Assembly (NCBI GenBank): GCA_024280835.1
Contig: JAJRPJ010000002.1
Location: 57,141 to 121,140, forward strand
DNA length: 64,000 nt
Origin: Candidatus Zixiibacteriota bacterium
GTDB lineage: Bacteria > Zixibacteria > MSB-5A5 > GN15 > JACZUZ01
Direction: 5' to 3'
Both the position numbers and the translations under genes were made by a program. Positions 27,356-36,170 of this stretch are shown piece by piece (the first letter of the stretch is position 1; each line of letters starts with the position of its first letter). The notes under the pieces are model-generated. The model made no database searches and was not told the origin of the DNA. It saw only the letters and a list, made by a program, of their open reading frames with translations.

Positions 27356-27997
27356 ATGATCTCTCGAATTTCTGGAAAACTAATTGAGTTGCTTGAAGAC
27401 ACTGCGACTTTGCAGGTTGGTGGTATTTGCTACAATCTATTTGTTCCGTCAGGGATGATAGAGTCTCTCAAGTCGTATCTCAAGTCTGAGACTTCGATTA
27501 CTTTACATACGATATATTATATTGAAGCGGGTGATATGAAATCGGCGCATTATCCACGTTTGATTGGGTTTACTGATCCAGTGGATATGGAGTTTTTTCA
27601 ATTGCTGATTTCTGTGCCAGGGCTTGGAGTTAAGAAAGCTCTGAAGTCATTGATTTTGCCGATTAGTGAGATTGCTCGCGATATAGAAGAGAAAAATCCA
27701 GCGGGATTGTCCCGTTTGCCAGGGGTTGGGCCACGTTTGGCAGAGAAAATTGTTGCTTCTCTAGCTGGGAAGACTGCTAAGTATGCTTTGGCACAGGGTG
27801 GTAAGCCGCTGGCTCTGGAAGGCAGGGCAGGTCGAGGAACAATTTCTGATGAAGCTCTGGATGTACTTTTGCAACTGCAATATAACCGCGCTGAGGCCAC
27901 CGAGATGATTCGTTTGGCTTTGGTAGAGTCTCCGCAAGTTAAGACTTCTGATAAGTTGATTGCCTTGGTTTTTGCTTCTCAGAAATCTCCTGCATAG
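27356..27997 (+). CDS. ruvA: Holliday junction branch-migration protein RuvA
   Basis: Tetrameric protein that binds four-way junctions and recruits the RuvB motor. The N-terminal OB fold (MISRISGKLIELLEDTATLQVGGICYNLFVP) is followed by two helix-hairpin-helix motifs (VPGLGVKKALK near residue 87, LPGVGPRLAEKIV near residue 121) and a C-terminal RuvB-contacting domain (ISDEALDVLLQLQYNRAEATEMI). At 213 residues it is near the normal length. ruvB does not follow; the next gene is convergent, 23 nt away. Confidence 0.97.
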   Translation: MISRISGKLIELLEDTATLQVGGICYNLFVPSGMIESLKSYLKSETSITLHTIYYIEAGDMKSAHYPRLIGFTDPVDMEFFQLLISVPGLGVKKALKSLILPISEIARDIEEKNPAGLSRLPGVGPRLAEKIVASLAGKTAKYALAQGGKPLALEGRAGRGTISDEALDVLLQLQYNRAEATEMIRLALVESPQVKTSDKLIALVFASQKSPA

Positions 27998-28020
27998 TAT
28001 TAGAATAATACACTGCTCAA

Positions 28021-29709
28021 TTATTTTTCATCTTCATCTTCATCTTCATCTACATTGTCATCTGGACTGTCTTCTGTGTTTTCTTCAGGAGCGCTTTCAG
28101 TTGTGTCTACTGGTAGTGGGGCGATTTTATCAGCTAGGTTTAGTAATGAATCTGCTAGGGTAGTGTCACCTACGTTTTGTAAATAGGCGGAATAGATTCG
28201 GTAATAGGGTGCGATGGCTGAGTCGGTTTCGCCGTATTCGCGTTTGGCGATGTACATTAGGCGGCGGAAAGTTTTGCCAGCGTCCTCTTGCGTTCCGACA
28301 AGCCGGTGAAGTCCGGCCAGTTCAGCGAGTGGCCCGAGTAGTGTTGGGCTGGTTTTGCCTCGGGTTCGTTCTAGCGCTTGAATCAAGCGGGTTGATGACT
28401 TTAGCGCTTCATCAAACATTTCATACATAAGATAGATTTGCACCTGCGTTTTCATAGCGGCGGCCATCAAGCCTTCATCAGTCTCGACATGGGCTTCAGA
28501 GAGTTCTTTGAGGTTCGTTGAATACGCAGCCGCGGTTTGATAATCACCGAAGCTTAAATGGGCTTCCATGAGATTTTTGAAGAGTTGAGCTTTCTCTGGA
28601 GATTGGGGGCCATAGGCGCTGTCAACTTTGGCGAAGAGGTCGACATAGATTTTCTGGCCATCTGCAACTCTTTCGAGCATGACATAGTTTAGGAGTAAGT
28701 AGCTGGCTGTTTGGGCAATTAGAATGTTTGATGGTTCATAGGAATTGTTAAAGATTTCGTAGGCGGTTTCGAAACTCTTGACGGCTTTTATGGGGTCATT
28801 TTGGACGAAGAGATCTAGTGTGCCGAGCATGAACACTATTTGACCGTAGTCTGGGTGTGACTTGCCTAGCGATTTGGCGATCATCTCTCCACCAGTTTGG
28901 TATAGCTCTCTGGCTTTGTCTGTGTCTTTGCGGGCGAGTTGGATTTGGGCCTTTGTTCCGTAAAGGGCTGCGCGGTGTCGGTTTGATTCACTTCCGTCTA
29001 GACTCATCACCGAATCAGCAAGCTCTGCATAAAACTCTGCGGAGTCCAATTCGTCTTCGGAAATGTAAAGACTTGTAACTGAGAGATACAAGGACACGTC
29101 ATTTGAATAGGGCCTCTCAGGAAAGTGTGATCTCACTTCGAGTCCTTCAAATAACATTTCCTTTGCTTCAGATGTTCTGCCGACAGCTTGGAAAGATACT
29201 CCTAAGTTGGCGATGAGGGTTGCATAGGCAAGTGAATCTATTTCAGGAGACTTCTTGATGATATGTAGCGATTTCTCCATCATTATTAGGGCTTTGTCGT
29301 CGAGTCCGAGAGTTAGGTAGAGGGCGCCCATGTTGTTGTAGCTTTCGGCGACATCTTGGTGAATCGAGCCGAAGCGGAGAACGCGCATGTTTAGAGCTTC
29401 GGTATACAGAGATTCTGCTTTGAGGAAGTCACCGAGGTTGAGGTAGCTGTTTCCGAGATTGTTGATACTTTCGGCAAGCCAGCGATTGTTTTGTTCGAAG
29501 GTTTTGGCGCGTTCTATCGCGTTGTCATAGAATTTTCTGGCTTCACTGTAGCGTCCGTTTTCCATCATCTCTCGGGCTTGGATTTCTATAGCGGCCCACA
29601 GTGAGTCAGCGTCTGGGTTGTCGGTTAGGGCGGCATGTGAGAATGAGGGGAGAAGCGACAAAGCCAAAGTAAAGATCAGAGATTTGATTGAATAGTTGCG
29701 AATTGACAT
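28021..29709 (-). CDS. Exported tetratricopeptide-repeat protein with acidic tail
   Basis: A 562-residue protein with a signal peptide (KSLIFTLALSLLPSFSHA) and a series of TPR units of the kinesin-light-chain type (ESINNLGNSYLNLGDFLKAESLYTEAL; ESYNNMGALYLTLGLDDKALIMMEKSL) from about residue 45 to 530. The last 30 residues are very acidic (…DEDEDEDEK), which suggests a disordered calcium- or partner-binding tail. Probably a periplasmic scaffold for protein-protein contacts; the partner is unknown. AAAGG lies 8 nt before the ATG at 29709. It is convergent with ruvA. A small hairpin (GTACCA-8-TGGTAC, 29753-29772) lies in its leader. Confidence 0.87.
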   Translation of the reverse strand: MSIRNYSIKSLIFTLALSLLPSFSHAALTDNPDADSLWAAIEIQAREMMENGRYSEARKFYDNAIERAKTFEQNNRWLAESINNLGNSYLNLGDFLKAESLYTEALNMRVLRFGSIHQDVAESYNNMGALYLTLGLDDKALIMMEKSLHIIKKSPEIDSLAYATLIANLGVSFQAVGRTSEAKEMLFEGLEVRSHFPERPYSNDVSLYLSVTSLYISEDELDSAEFYAELADSVMSLDGSESNRHRAALYGTKAQIQLARKDTDKARELYQTGGEMIAKSLGKSHPDYGQIVFMLGTLDLFVQNDPIKAVKSFETAYEIFNNSYEPSNILIAQTASYLLLNYVMLERVADGQKIYVDLFAKVDSAYGPQSPEKAQLFKNLMEAHLSFGDYQTAAAYSTNLKELSEAHVETDEGLMAAAMKTQVQIYLMYEMFDEALKSSTRLIQALERTRGKTSPTLLGPLAELAGLHRLVGTQEDAGKTFRRLMYIAKREYGETDSAIAPYYRIYSAYLQNVGDTTLADSLLNLADKIAPLPVDTTESAPEENTEDSPDDNVDEDEDEDEK

Positions 29710-29883
29710 GTAGTTGAACCTTTCCGCTAAGTCGTCTGTGCTACTCTTGGAGGTACCAGTGATGAGTGGTACGGATGGATGGCGTTTTCGCCTGCGGGTT
29801 CAATTATGTGGAAAGGTGTGTAATTGTCAAACATAGCTTACGTGGCTTGACATTTTTATTGGTTGCGAAACGTGAGAACCATT

Positions 29884-32805
29884 CTACGGTTGAATAGATC
29901 TAGACCAGGCGGGGGCTAGTGATAGGCTATCTGATACTAGGACTGTTTCTGCGCGTGTGGTGAGGTTTATTTTTCTGATTACGTAAGGCCGAAGTCCGAC
30001 TTCGAAGGCGAGGAATTCGCCGTTTGGTGATGGTGAAATGAGGGCGATGTCAGTATGGGGTGTGATAATCTCATTGACGGCTCCAGAGAAGCTGACGATT
30101 TTGAGACGGTTATCACGAGTTGAATTGCTACCAGTTGGATGAGATATGACTATTGCGAGAGCGTCTTTGGTTGGAAGTTCGACAGCGAAGTTCAGGTTTC
30201 CTGAACCCGATGTGAGGATTCGGTCGTTAGAGCCGTTTGCGTTTACAATTTTGAGTTTGAATGTCCTTGTCGTGCTTGTGGCCACGTTCTGGTAATAAAT
30301 GATTGAGGCGCCATCACGAGTCCAGCCGACTAATTGGATTGGTCCCGAAGTATTATAGTCAAAAGGGCCAGCTAAGTTTTTGATTGTACCAGACGCTAGA
30401 TTATTGGCGTTCATGGTAGCCACGCAATGCATTCCTGCTGCGCAGGAATTCACGAAGGCAACCCTTTGGTCATCAGGTGAAACGTACATGGCGTACCTGG
30501 GGCTGCTCCCTGTCACTAAGTTTCTGGAGCCATTTGCATTGCAAATGTATTGGCCTCTGAGAATGTTGATGGTCCTGTGTTCGGCGCCGATTAGGAAATC
30601 GGCGGGAGAGTTTGTAAACCATGATTGCGTATTGGGCTCCTTGACTCTGTACCTATTCGCTGCGAAGACAGTTCTTTGAAAGCTTGCGCCAGTTCCACTG
30701 GTTGAATAGACACCTGTGCCGAAGAAGCCGCCAATACTGTAGATTAGTGATTGAGCATCAGTTGACCAATAGATCCAACGCACGGGGAATGGTGAATACT
30801 CAGGTGGGACTACAGTACAGAGCTTTATGATGTCGCTGGTATCATTGGGATTAACAGACCAGATTCCCGGCGCTCCGTCTCGCCATGAGACATGGGCGAT
30901 TCGACTGTTAGTGGCTAGTGGCACCGCCGCAGTGGCGGTGTCTTTGGCGGTTGATCCTGCTGTGGTGTTGAGGGCGGTTATGTGAATGATGACGGTGTCA
31001 CTTTGTGCGTCTAGTCTGATGTCGCTGCTGAATTGACCAGTTGCATCGGTGAAGCCAGTGGATGGGGTTGCTGTTCCGCCGAAAGTTGTTAGGTCGACTT
31101 TGAAGCCTGCTTCGAATGTTGTGTCTCCAGCGGCATTGAGAGTTCCGACTTTGACACCGAGGATATTGACTCCTCCGCGCGAGATGTCAGGGGCCATGTC
31201 CACTACCATGGCCAGTTTTTTTAGTGACCAAACGGAGACTGCTGGGGCTCCTGCGACATTCTCACCGAAAGCTCCGGCTGAGTAGGCGAAGCCAGTTGGT
31301 TGGGGGATAACTGTTGCTCCGCTGGCTGTGGTGGTGGCGTATATGCGTCCTTCACCAGTGTTAGATGAATCGGCTTGCCATTGAACAACGCCTGCAACTG
31401 GTTTGATGATAGTTGGAGTATGGGATTTGACATTTAGGAATTTGGTGTCGGTGATTTGCGCTTTCCATCTTAACTGCGGCATAGTCGCAATAGTAAAGTC
31501 TAGATTAAGAGTCGGATGCGCGCTGGCGTAACTGCTGAATCCCGCTTGTAGGAGACCAGCCATGTAATTCGCTACGTTTTCAAATAGGTCAACAAGCCTA
31601 TTGAGTTCGCGAGGCGAAGTGATTGATGAACCATAACCCAGTCCATTTAGGATTTGACCAACGAGATCATTGAATGTGATTGCCTGCGGATCATTCGCCG
31701 CATAAATCATCACAACTGAATTCGTCTGCTCACCTACAAAAATAGTATCCTCTGCAAGCTCTATTCTCAAAGAGTCTATTTTTGCTGGAATTAGGGAAAT
31801 AACAAACTTGTTAACCACGAAATCTATGATTGTAAGCGAGGTGGTGATGATAGTGGCCAGCGGGATGTTACCAATAACACCAAGCGCTCCAGTTACAACT
31901 GCGTATCTCTGCGCGGTGGGCGTGATTACTGTACGTCCGAATTCGCGCACAATTACATAGAACTGCATGCTGAAGGCCAAATACTGATCAGTGAGAACCA
32001 TGGGTGACACAGCTCTTCTATTTTGTGTGGCTCCGGTCAGTATTGCCGCGGAATCAGCCATCGCCTGGAACATAACAGCGTACTTCTGAGATTGCTCGAC
32101 TATTCCACTTGAGCCGAATAGCGCATCCAACAGGGCTAGCTCTTGAGGATTACCAGCTGTTAGTCTCGCGGTTATTGATTTTAGTGACAAGGAATCTGAA
32201 CTGTTTACTAAGGAGTCCAGCGCTGACAACAGAGCCGAGCTGATTTGCTCTTGAGCTCCGGGGACTCCACCGAACATTTGCGAGATTGTTTGCAGTGATG
32301 TAGTAATGGTTCCCCAGTCTGTGAGCATCTGAGTTACTGAACCTGGAGCTGGGAGTAGGGCTTCGAGTGTGAAAATATCATCACCAGCTGCGATAGTATC
32401 TCCTGTTTCGGCGTTGACGATTACCAGTGACATTGAGGTTATAGTTGTGTCTATCCACTTTGTGACACTGTCAACGATGGCCGGGATGGTTACTTTTATC
32501 AGGCCGCTGTCTGAGACGAAGAGCGGGGCTAGTGAGCCATTGAAATAGGCGTAATTCTTGGAAAGGTCGACGTTTGTTGTGTCCAAGCCGACTACAGTGA
32601 CCGATGTCAAAGGAGGCCCTGAGACTGGCGCGACTGTGACCAATACTATTCCGCCTACTTCACCATCCAATGGGTTGTTCTTTGAGCAACTCAAGGAGAG
32701 AGCTAGTGTCAGGGACAAGACAGTTAGTAATGAGACGGTGAGTCGGAGTGGTGTGATATTCTTTTTGGATGATGATAGATTTGATTGTGAGGATTGCAGT
32801 GCCAT
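29884..32805 (-). CDS. Large lipoprotein with N-terminal IPT-like domain and C-terminal TolB-like propeller
   Basis: About 973 residues. The N-terminus has a hydrophobic segment ending in a lipobox (LALSLSC, cysteine near residue 40), so it should be anchored in the outer membrane. A beta domain with IPT/TIG character follows (VTVAPVSGPPLTSVTVVGLDTTN…). The middle 400 residues are mainly alpha-helical and unrecognised. Strand-rich immunoglobulin-like repeats follow, and the last 270 residues are WD40/TolB-like blades (RIAHVSWRDGAPGIWSVN, QRVAFVNSCAAGMHCVATMN, GEFLAFEVG). I chose ATG at 32805 because GGAG lies 5 nt before it; the longer frame to 32859 lacks one. Function unknown. Confidence 0.8.
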   Translation of the reverse strand: MALQSSQSNLSSSKKNITPLRLTVSLLTVLSLTLALSLSCSKNNPLDGEVGGIVLVTVAPVSGPPLTSVTVVGLDTTNVDLSKNYAYFNGSLAPLFVSDSGLIKVTIPAIVDSVTKWIDTTITSMSLVIVNAETGDTIAAGDDIFTLEALLPAPGSVTQMLTDWGTITTSLQTISQMFGGVPGAQEQISSALLSALDSLVNSSDSLSLKSITARLTAGNPQELALLDALFGSSGIVEQSQKYAVMFQAMADSAAILTGATQNRRAVSPMVLTDQYLAFSMQFYVIVREFGRTVITPTAQRYAVVTGALGVIGNIPLATIITTSLTIIDFVVNKFVISLIPAKIDSLRIELAEDTIFVGEQTNSVVMIYAANDPQAITFNDLVGQILNGLGYGSSITSPRELNRLVDLFENVANYMAGLLQAGFSSYASAHPTLNLDFTIATMPQLRWKAQITDTKFLNVKSHTPTIIKPVAGVVQWQADSSNTGEGRIYATTTASGATVIPQPTGFAYSAGAFGENVAGAPAVSVWSLKKLAMVVDMAPDISRGGVNILGVKVGTLNAAGDTTFEAGFKVDLTTFGGTATPSTGFTDATGQFSSDIRLDAQSDTVIIHITALNTTAGSTAKDTATAAVPLATNSRIAHVSWRDGAPGIWSVNPNDTSDIIKLCTVVPPEYSPFPVRWIYWSTDAQSLIYSIGGFFGTGVYSTSGTGASFQRTVFAANRYRVKEPNTQSWFTNSPADFLIGAEHRTINILRGQYICNANGSRNLVTGSSPRYAMYVSPDDQRVAFVNSCAAGMHCVATMNANNLASGTIKNLAGPFDYNTSGPIQLVGWTRDGASIIYYQNVATSTTRTFKLKIVNANGSNDRILTSGSGNLNFAVELPTKDALAIVISHPTGSNSTRDNRLKIVSFSGAVNEIITPHTDIALISPSPNGEFLAFEVGLRPYVIRKINLTTRAETVLVSDSLSLAPAWSRSIQP

Positions 32806-33176
32806 GTTTTCTCCATGCGAATTTTCTAAGTTGTTACTACTATTGTCGCTAATGGCCATTTGCTAGTTTTGCTTTTGAGTCCAAGACAAATAGCAAAGTT
32901 GCATTAGGCAGAGAGCTATAGAAGTGGATTTCGAACAAAGTTTTGAAGAAATGTGCCGAAGAATTATACCAAATTACTCCAGTTTGTCAATAAGAGAATG
33001 CTCGTCCTGATAGTTTCTTTGTCTAATCAACGGTAGTTTTTCGGGGGCGTTGCGTTTTCTGGTTTGTTAGAACCGAATTGTTGAGGGAGCTTGGATTAGT
33101 CCTGAGAAATAACCAAAAATAGGAGTCTTCGGTATTTGGTTGACACGGGGAGAGTATTAGGCCATTATGTGGCGCG
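32806..33176. other. 371-nt region between divergent genes
   Basis: Separates the minus-strand lipoprotein from the plus-strand 609-residue protein. A possible plus-strand promoter (TTGACA at 33140, 17-nt spacer, weak CATTAT at 33163) lies so close to the ATG at 33177 that the transcript would be nearly leaderless. No repeat or gene is seen. Confidence 0.4.
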
Positions 33177-35006
33177 ATGAAGGCGACCTCTCTGAAAAAT
33201 CCCCATGTCTTTCACATTCCAGTAATGGGCACTGGATTCAGTATCGATACCCCGCTAAAAGTGGCCAAGTATGGCATATCTTCAGTGGTTTCTATCATGG
33301 ATGATGAACTCGCCGAACAAATGCGTGAAGTTTACTGCCGAAAGCATGATTTGGCGTATGAGGCCATTCTTGAGCACGATGAAGACCGTCGCGCTCGACG
33401 TATCACGGCTTATTTGAATTTGTTGGATGATTTGGTCGCCAAGCAGGTGATTGAGTTGCAAAACTCAGCATTTGAAGCTGGTAGTGAGATAACTAGATAT
33501 TTCGAGATGTTACCCGATTCGGAGCGTAAGTCCCTCTATACGAAAATGCTTGGTCTTGCTGATTCGGATGAAAAGCTGGAAATGCAGGCTCAATTACGCA
33601 AATTGGCAACTCCAGGTGGTATTGATGTTAATATCATGACCAAGTTGGATAGCGATTGCTATGATAAGCAAAAGAACAAGATGGCTCCTGAGTTTGCGGA
33701 TGCTATGGCGGCCTTACGAGGGTTTGCGACTAGCACGCTAAGTTCCTCGTTGATTTTTTCAGCGGGGTTGAACAGGCGTCTATATGCCTATTTGACGACT
33801 TTTGAAGATTTCTTCCCTGATGAAAATAGTGAATTGCGTAAGAAGGTTACTTTGAAAGTCAGCGATTACCGTTCGGCTATTATTCAAGGTAAGTATTTGG
33901 CGAAGCGTGGTATTTGGGTTTCAGAGTACCGGATAGAATCGGGTCTTAATTGTGGTGGCCATGCTTTTGCAACAGATGGACACTTGCTGGGGCCGATTAT
34001 GGAAGAGTTTGTCCACAAAAAAGCTGAGATGATTGAAGAGATTCATAAGACCTACAATAGGGCTCTTGAATCTAACGGCCGCGCTCAGATTAGTGAGCCA
34101 CTTGAATTATTGGTTACTGTTCAAGGCGGAATTGGTGTCAATGAAGAGCAGGAATTGATGTTTGATCGTTATGCGATTGATGCTGTTGGTTGGGCGACAC
34201 CATTTCTCTTGGTTCCAGAAGTTACCAATGTTGATGAGGCTCATCTTGCCAAGCTGATTGCGGCGACTGACGACGATGTTCAGTTAAGTGATCATTCACC
34301 ATTGGGAGTTCCGTTTTGGAGCTTGGAAAACTCAGCGAGCGAAGAGCATCGTTTGGCGCGCATCGAGCGTGGCCGCCCTGGAAGTCCCTGCCCAAAAGGG
34401 TTCTTGGTTTCTAATACTGAGTTCACCGAGGAGCCGATTTGTTCGGCATCAAGGAATTTTCAGCGCCGGAAAATTCGTCAATTTGATGAAGACAAAACTG
34501 GTTGTGAGAAAGTTGCTTTCATGCGCGGTAAGGCTCTGCGTAAGTCGTGTCTTTGTTTGGATCTGACAGGTGGGGCAACTATGAAATATAATATCAAGTC
34601 TGAAGCGAGGCCTGCTGTTTGTTGTGGGCCGAATATTGTGAATTTTTCGAAGGTCGCCACTCTTGAAGAGATGATAGACCACATCTATGGCCGGATTTCT
34701 TTGATGACTAATCCTGAGAGACCACATGTGTTTATCAAGGAGTTGTCGTTGTATGTGGATTATTTTCGCAATGAATTTCAATTAGCCACTGATGAGTTTA
34801 CCGAAAGAACTGCCAAGCGGTTTATGGTTTTCAAGAACAATTTGATCTCTGGAATTGAGCATTACCGTGAACTTGCTGAGCGATTCAATGAAGAGCAAAA
34901 GAAGAGTTTTGAAGACTCGCTTGATAATCTCCGTGAGGAAATTAACACAATACATGCTTGTCTTGAGTCTACAGAGCGCGGCGCCCTGCTTGCGCGATTA
35001 GTTTAA
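33177..35006 (+). CDS. Conserved hypothetical protein, NPD-like TIM barrel with cysteine-rich C-terminal part
   Basis: A 609-residue cytoplasmic protein with no named function that I know. The first ~400 residues have the flavor of a nitronate-monooxygenase-like (NPD) FMN barrel: HIPVMGTGFSIDTPLKVAKYGISSVVSIMD at the start, GLNCGGHAFATDG in the middle, and VTVQGGIGVNEEQELMF…AIDAVGWATPFLLVPE near residues 312-350. The following stretch (about 400-490) carries eight cysteines in C…C…C…C-x-C…CC spacing that could bind an iron-sulfur cluster or zinc. The tail is helical. I recall similar proteins in Bacteroidetes as hypothetical proteins. There is no ribosome binding site, and it is convergent with the SprA-related gene. 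The barrel assignment is inference. Confidence 0.75.
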   Translation: MKATSLKNPHVFHIPVMGTGFSIDTPLKVAKYGISSVVSIMDDELAEQMREVYCRKHDLAYEAILEHDEDRRARRITAYLNLLDDLVAKQVIELQNSAFEAGSEITRYFEMLPDSERKSLYTKMLGLADSDEKLEMQAQLRKLATPGGIDVNIMTKLDSDCYDKQKNKMAPEFADAMAALRGFATSTLSSSLIFSAGLNRRLYAYLTTFEDFFPDENSELRKKVTLKVSDYRSAIIQGKYLAKRGIWVSEYRIESGLNCGGHAFATDGHLLGPIMEEFVHKKAEMIEEIHKTYNRALESNGRAQISEPLELLVTVQGGIGVNEEQELMFDRYAIDAVGWATPFLLVPEVTNVDEAHLAKLIAATDDDVQLSDHSPLGVPFWSLENSASEEHRLARIERGRPGSPCPKGFLVSNTEFTEEPICSASRNFQRRKIRQFDEDKTGCEKVAFMRGKALRKSCLCLDLTGGATMKYNIKSEARPAVCCGPNIVNFSKVATLEEMIDHIYGRISLMTNPERPHVFIKELSLYVDYFRNEFQLATDEFTERTAKRFMVFKNNLISGIEHYRELAERFNEEQKKSFEDSLDNLREEINTIHACLESTERGALLARLV

Positions 35007-35040
35007 GATTGTCTCAACTTAGCCATTGATTCCACAAACA

Positions 35041-35793
35041 CTACGCTACTAAATCCAACAAATCACCAATCGCTTTTTCTGGATTGAATGTTTTTTCTAG
35101 GTTAACATTCTTTTCAATCGGTGACTTGGGGGCTTCATTTACATCTGTGTTTTCATCAAGAGAGTCGGATTGTTTCTCTCTTAGCTTTTCGGCGCGGGAT
35201 TCGTTGGCCATTTTCGCGGCTTGAGCGGCTACGGCTTTGTCCTGAGATGAGGGTTCCGACGGCGCTAGGGCGGCGCGTCGAATTGTGTCGGCTTTGCGAA
35301 TGGTTGCATCTGGATCGCCAGAGACTGGAGCGGTGTCGATTGAGACTTCGCCGCCGACGGCATAGAGACGCCCATCTGGACCTTTGGTGAAGTTAAAGCT
35401 GGCGCCACCGCGAGCAAGACCACCTGAGGCGCTGAGATGAGCTTGCTCATGTGCGCGAGTCTGGCGGTCTACTTTTTGAAGTTCTTGGACTTGAGTTTTT
35501 TCTTCGTCCGATAAGTTAGTGGCCTTGCCAGAATCGTCATTGTTTTTGGAAGCAAGATCGCGTTTGCCTGTGGCGCTGGCCTTAGCTCGTCCAACAGCCG
35601 AGATTTCGACCGTGTCCTTGACAGTGTCCTTGGTGGATCGTGGGTTTGATTCGACAGACTGTGTGTCTTCGACATTCGGAAGTCGTGGCTCTTTAGTTGG
35701 TGAGTCTAAGCGAGGAATACTAGGAATACGGAAAGACCCAGCATTTAGGACCCGATTTATTGAAATCGCGTTCATAGTAGTCTTAACGGCCAA
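35041..35793 (-). CDS. SprA-related family protein, putative metalloprotease
   Basis: A 250-residue protein whose centre matches the SprA-related family (also named putative metalloprotease CJM1_0395). The motif RAHEQAHLSASGGLARGGASF at about residues 136-156 contains HExxH, followed by GPDGRLYAVGGEVSIDTAPVSGDPDATI, the family's conserved block. N- and C-terminal thirds are low-complexity and charged, without a signal peptide. Family members often occur with flagellar or surface genes, but none is adjacent. The enzymatic activity is predicted only from HExxH. It ends 34 nt from the convergent 609-residue gene. Confidence 0.88.
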   Translation of the reverse strand: MAVKTTMNAISINRVLNAGSFRIPSIPRLDSPTKEPRLPNVEDTQSVESNPRSTKDTVKDTVEISAVGRAKASATGKRDLASKNNDDSGKATNLSDEEKTQVQELQKVDRQTRAHEQAHLSASGGLARGGASFNFTKGPDGRLYAVGGEVSIDTAPVSGDPDATIRKADTIRRAALAPSEPSSQDKAVAAQAAKMANESRAEKLREKQSDSLDENTDVNEAPKSPIEKNVNLEKTFNPEKAIGDLLDLVA

Positions 35794-36170
35794 AACCTTG
35801 GGGCGCTGGAGTCGTAAAGCTGGGTGTTGTGCAATTGTTCAACAGGAGACGCTGGTAGTTTTATCGAAAAATACCCAAAAGAGAGAATTCTCTTGGATTT
35901 CATCGATTATTCGTTTGTTTTTCATTGGTTTTTATTGCGCTCGTGTGTAGATTCTGGCCTTCTTACAAGGGCGGAGCGTCCGCCTGCGATGGTGGAAGGT
36001 CCACCCCCTATTTCTTTATTTTCTTTATTGCATTTGTTATTGCCAGATTTCCTATTGGTGAAGGCCAATTACAGATTAATGTAATTTGAAAAAGTCGAAT
36101 ATTGACCGCGAGGATGTATTAGATCCGAGGGTCGAAACGGTTTCATATATCTCAGTGCAGGAGTAGTAGA
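35794..36170. other. 377-nt region upstream of glnA
   Basis: Divergent spacer that should hold the glnA control region. It contains the palindrome ATTACA-GATTAA-TGTAAT (36068-36085), 86 nt before the start, a possible operator. I find no sigma54 motif and no gene; frames through it lack ribosome binding sites. Confidence 0.45.
36068..36085. promoter_or_regulatory. Possible operator palindrome upstream of glnA
   Basis: ATTACA and TGTAAT are exact inverted repeats separated by 6 nt, placed where a nitrogen regulator could bind. The half-site order is the reverse of the GlnR consensus (TGTNA-N7-TNACA), so the binding protein is unknown and the site may be chance. Confidence 0.25.

Noticed and set aside
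35824..36084. 86-residue frame upstream of glnA
   Set aside because: No ribosome binding site, odd composition, and it covers the likely glnA control region.
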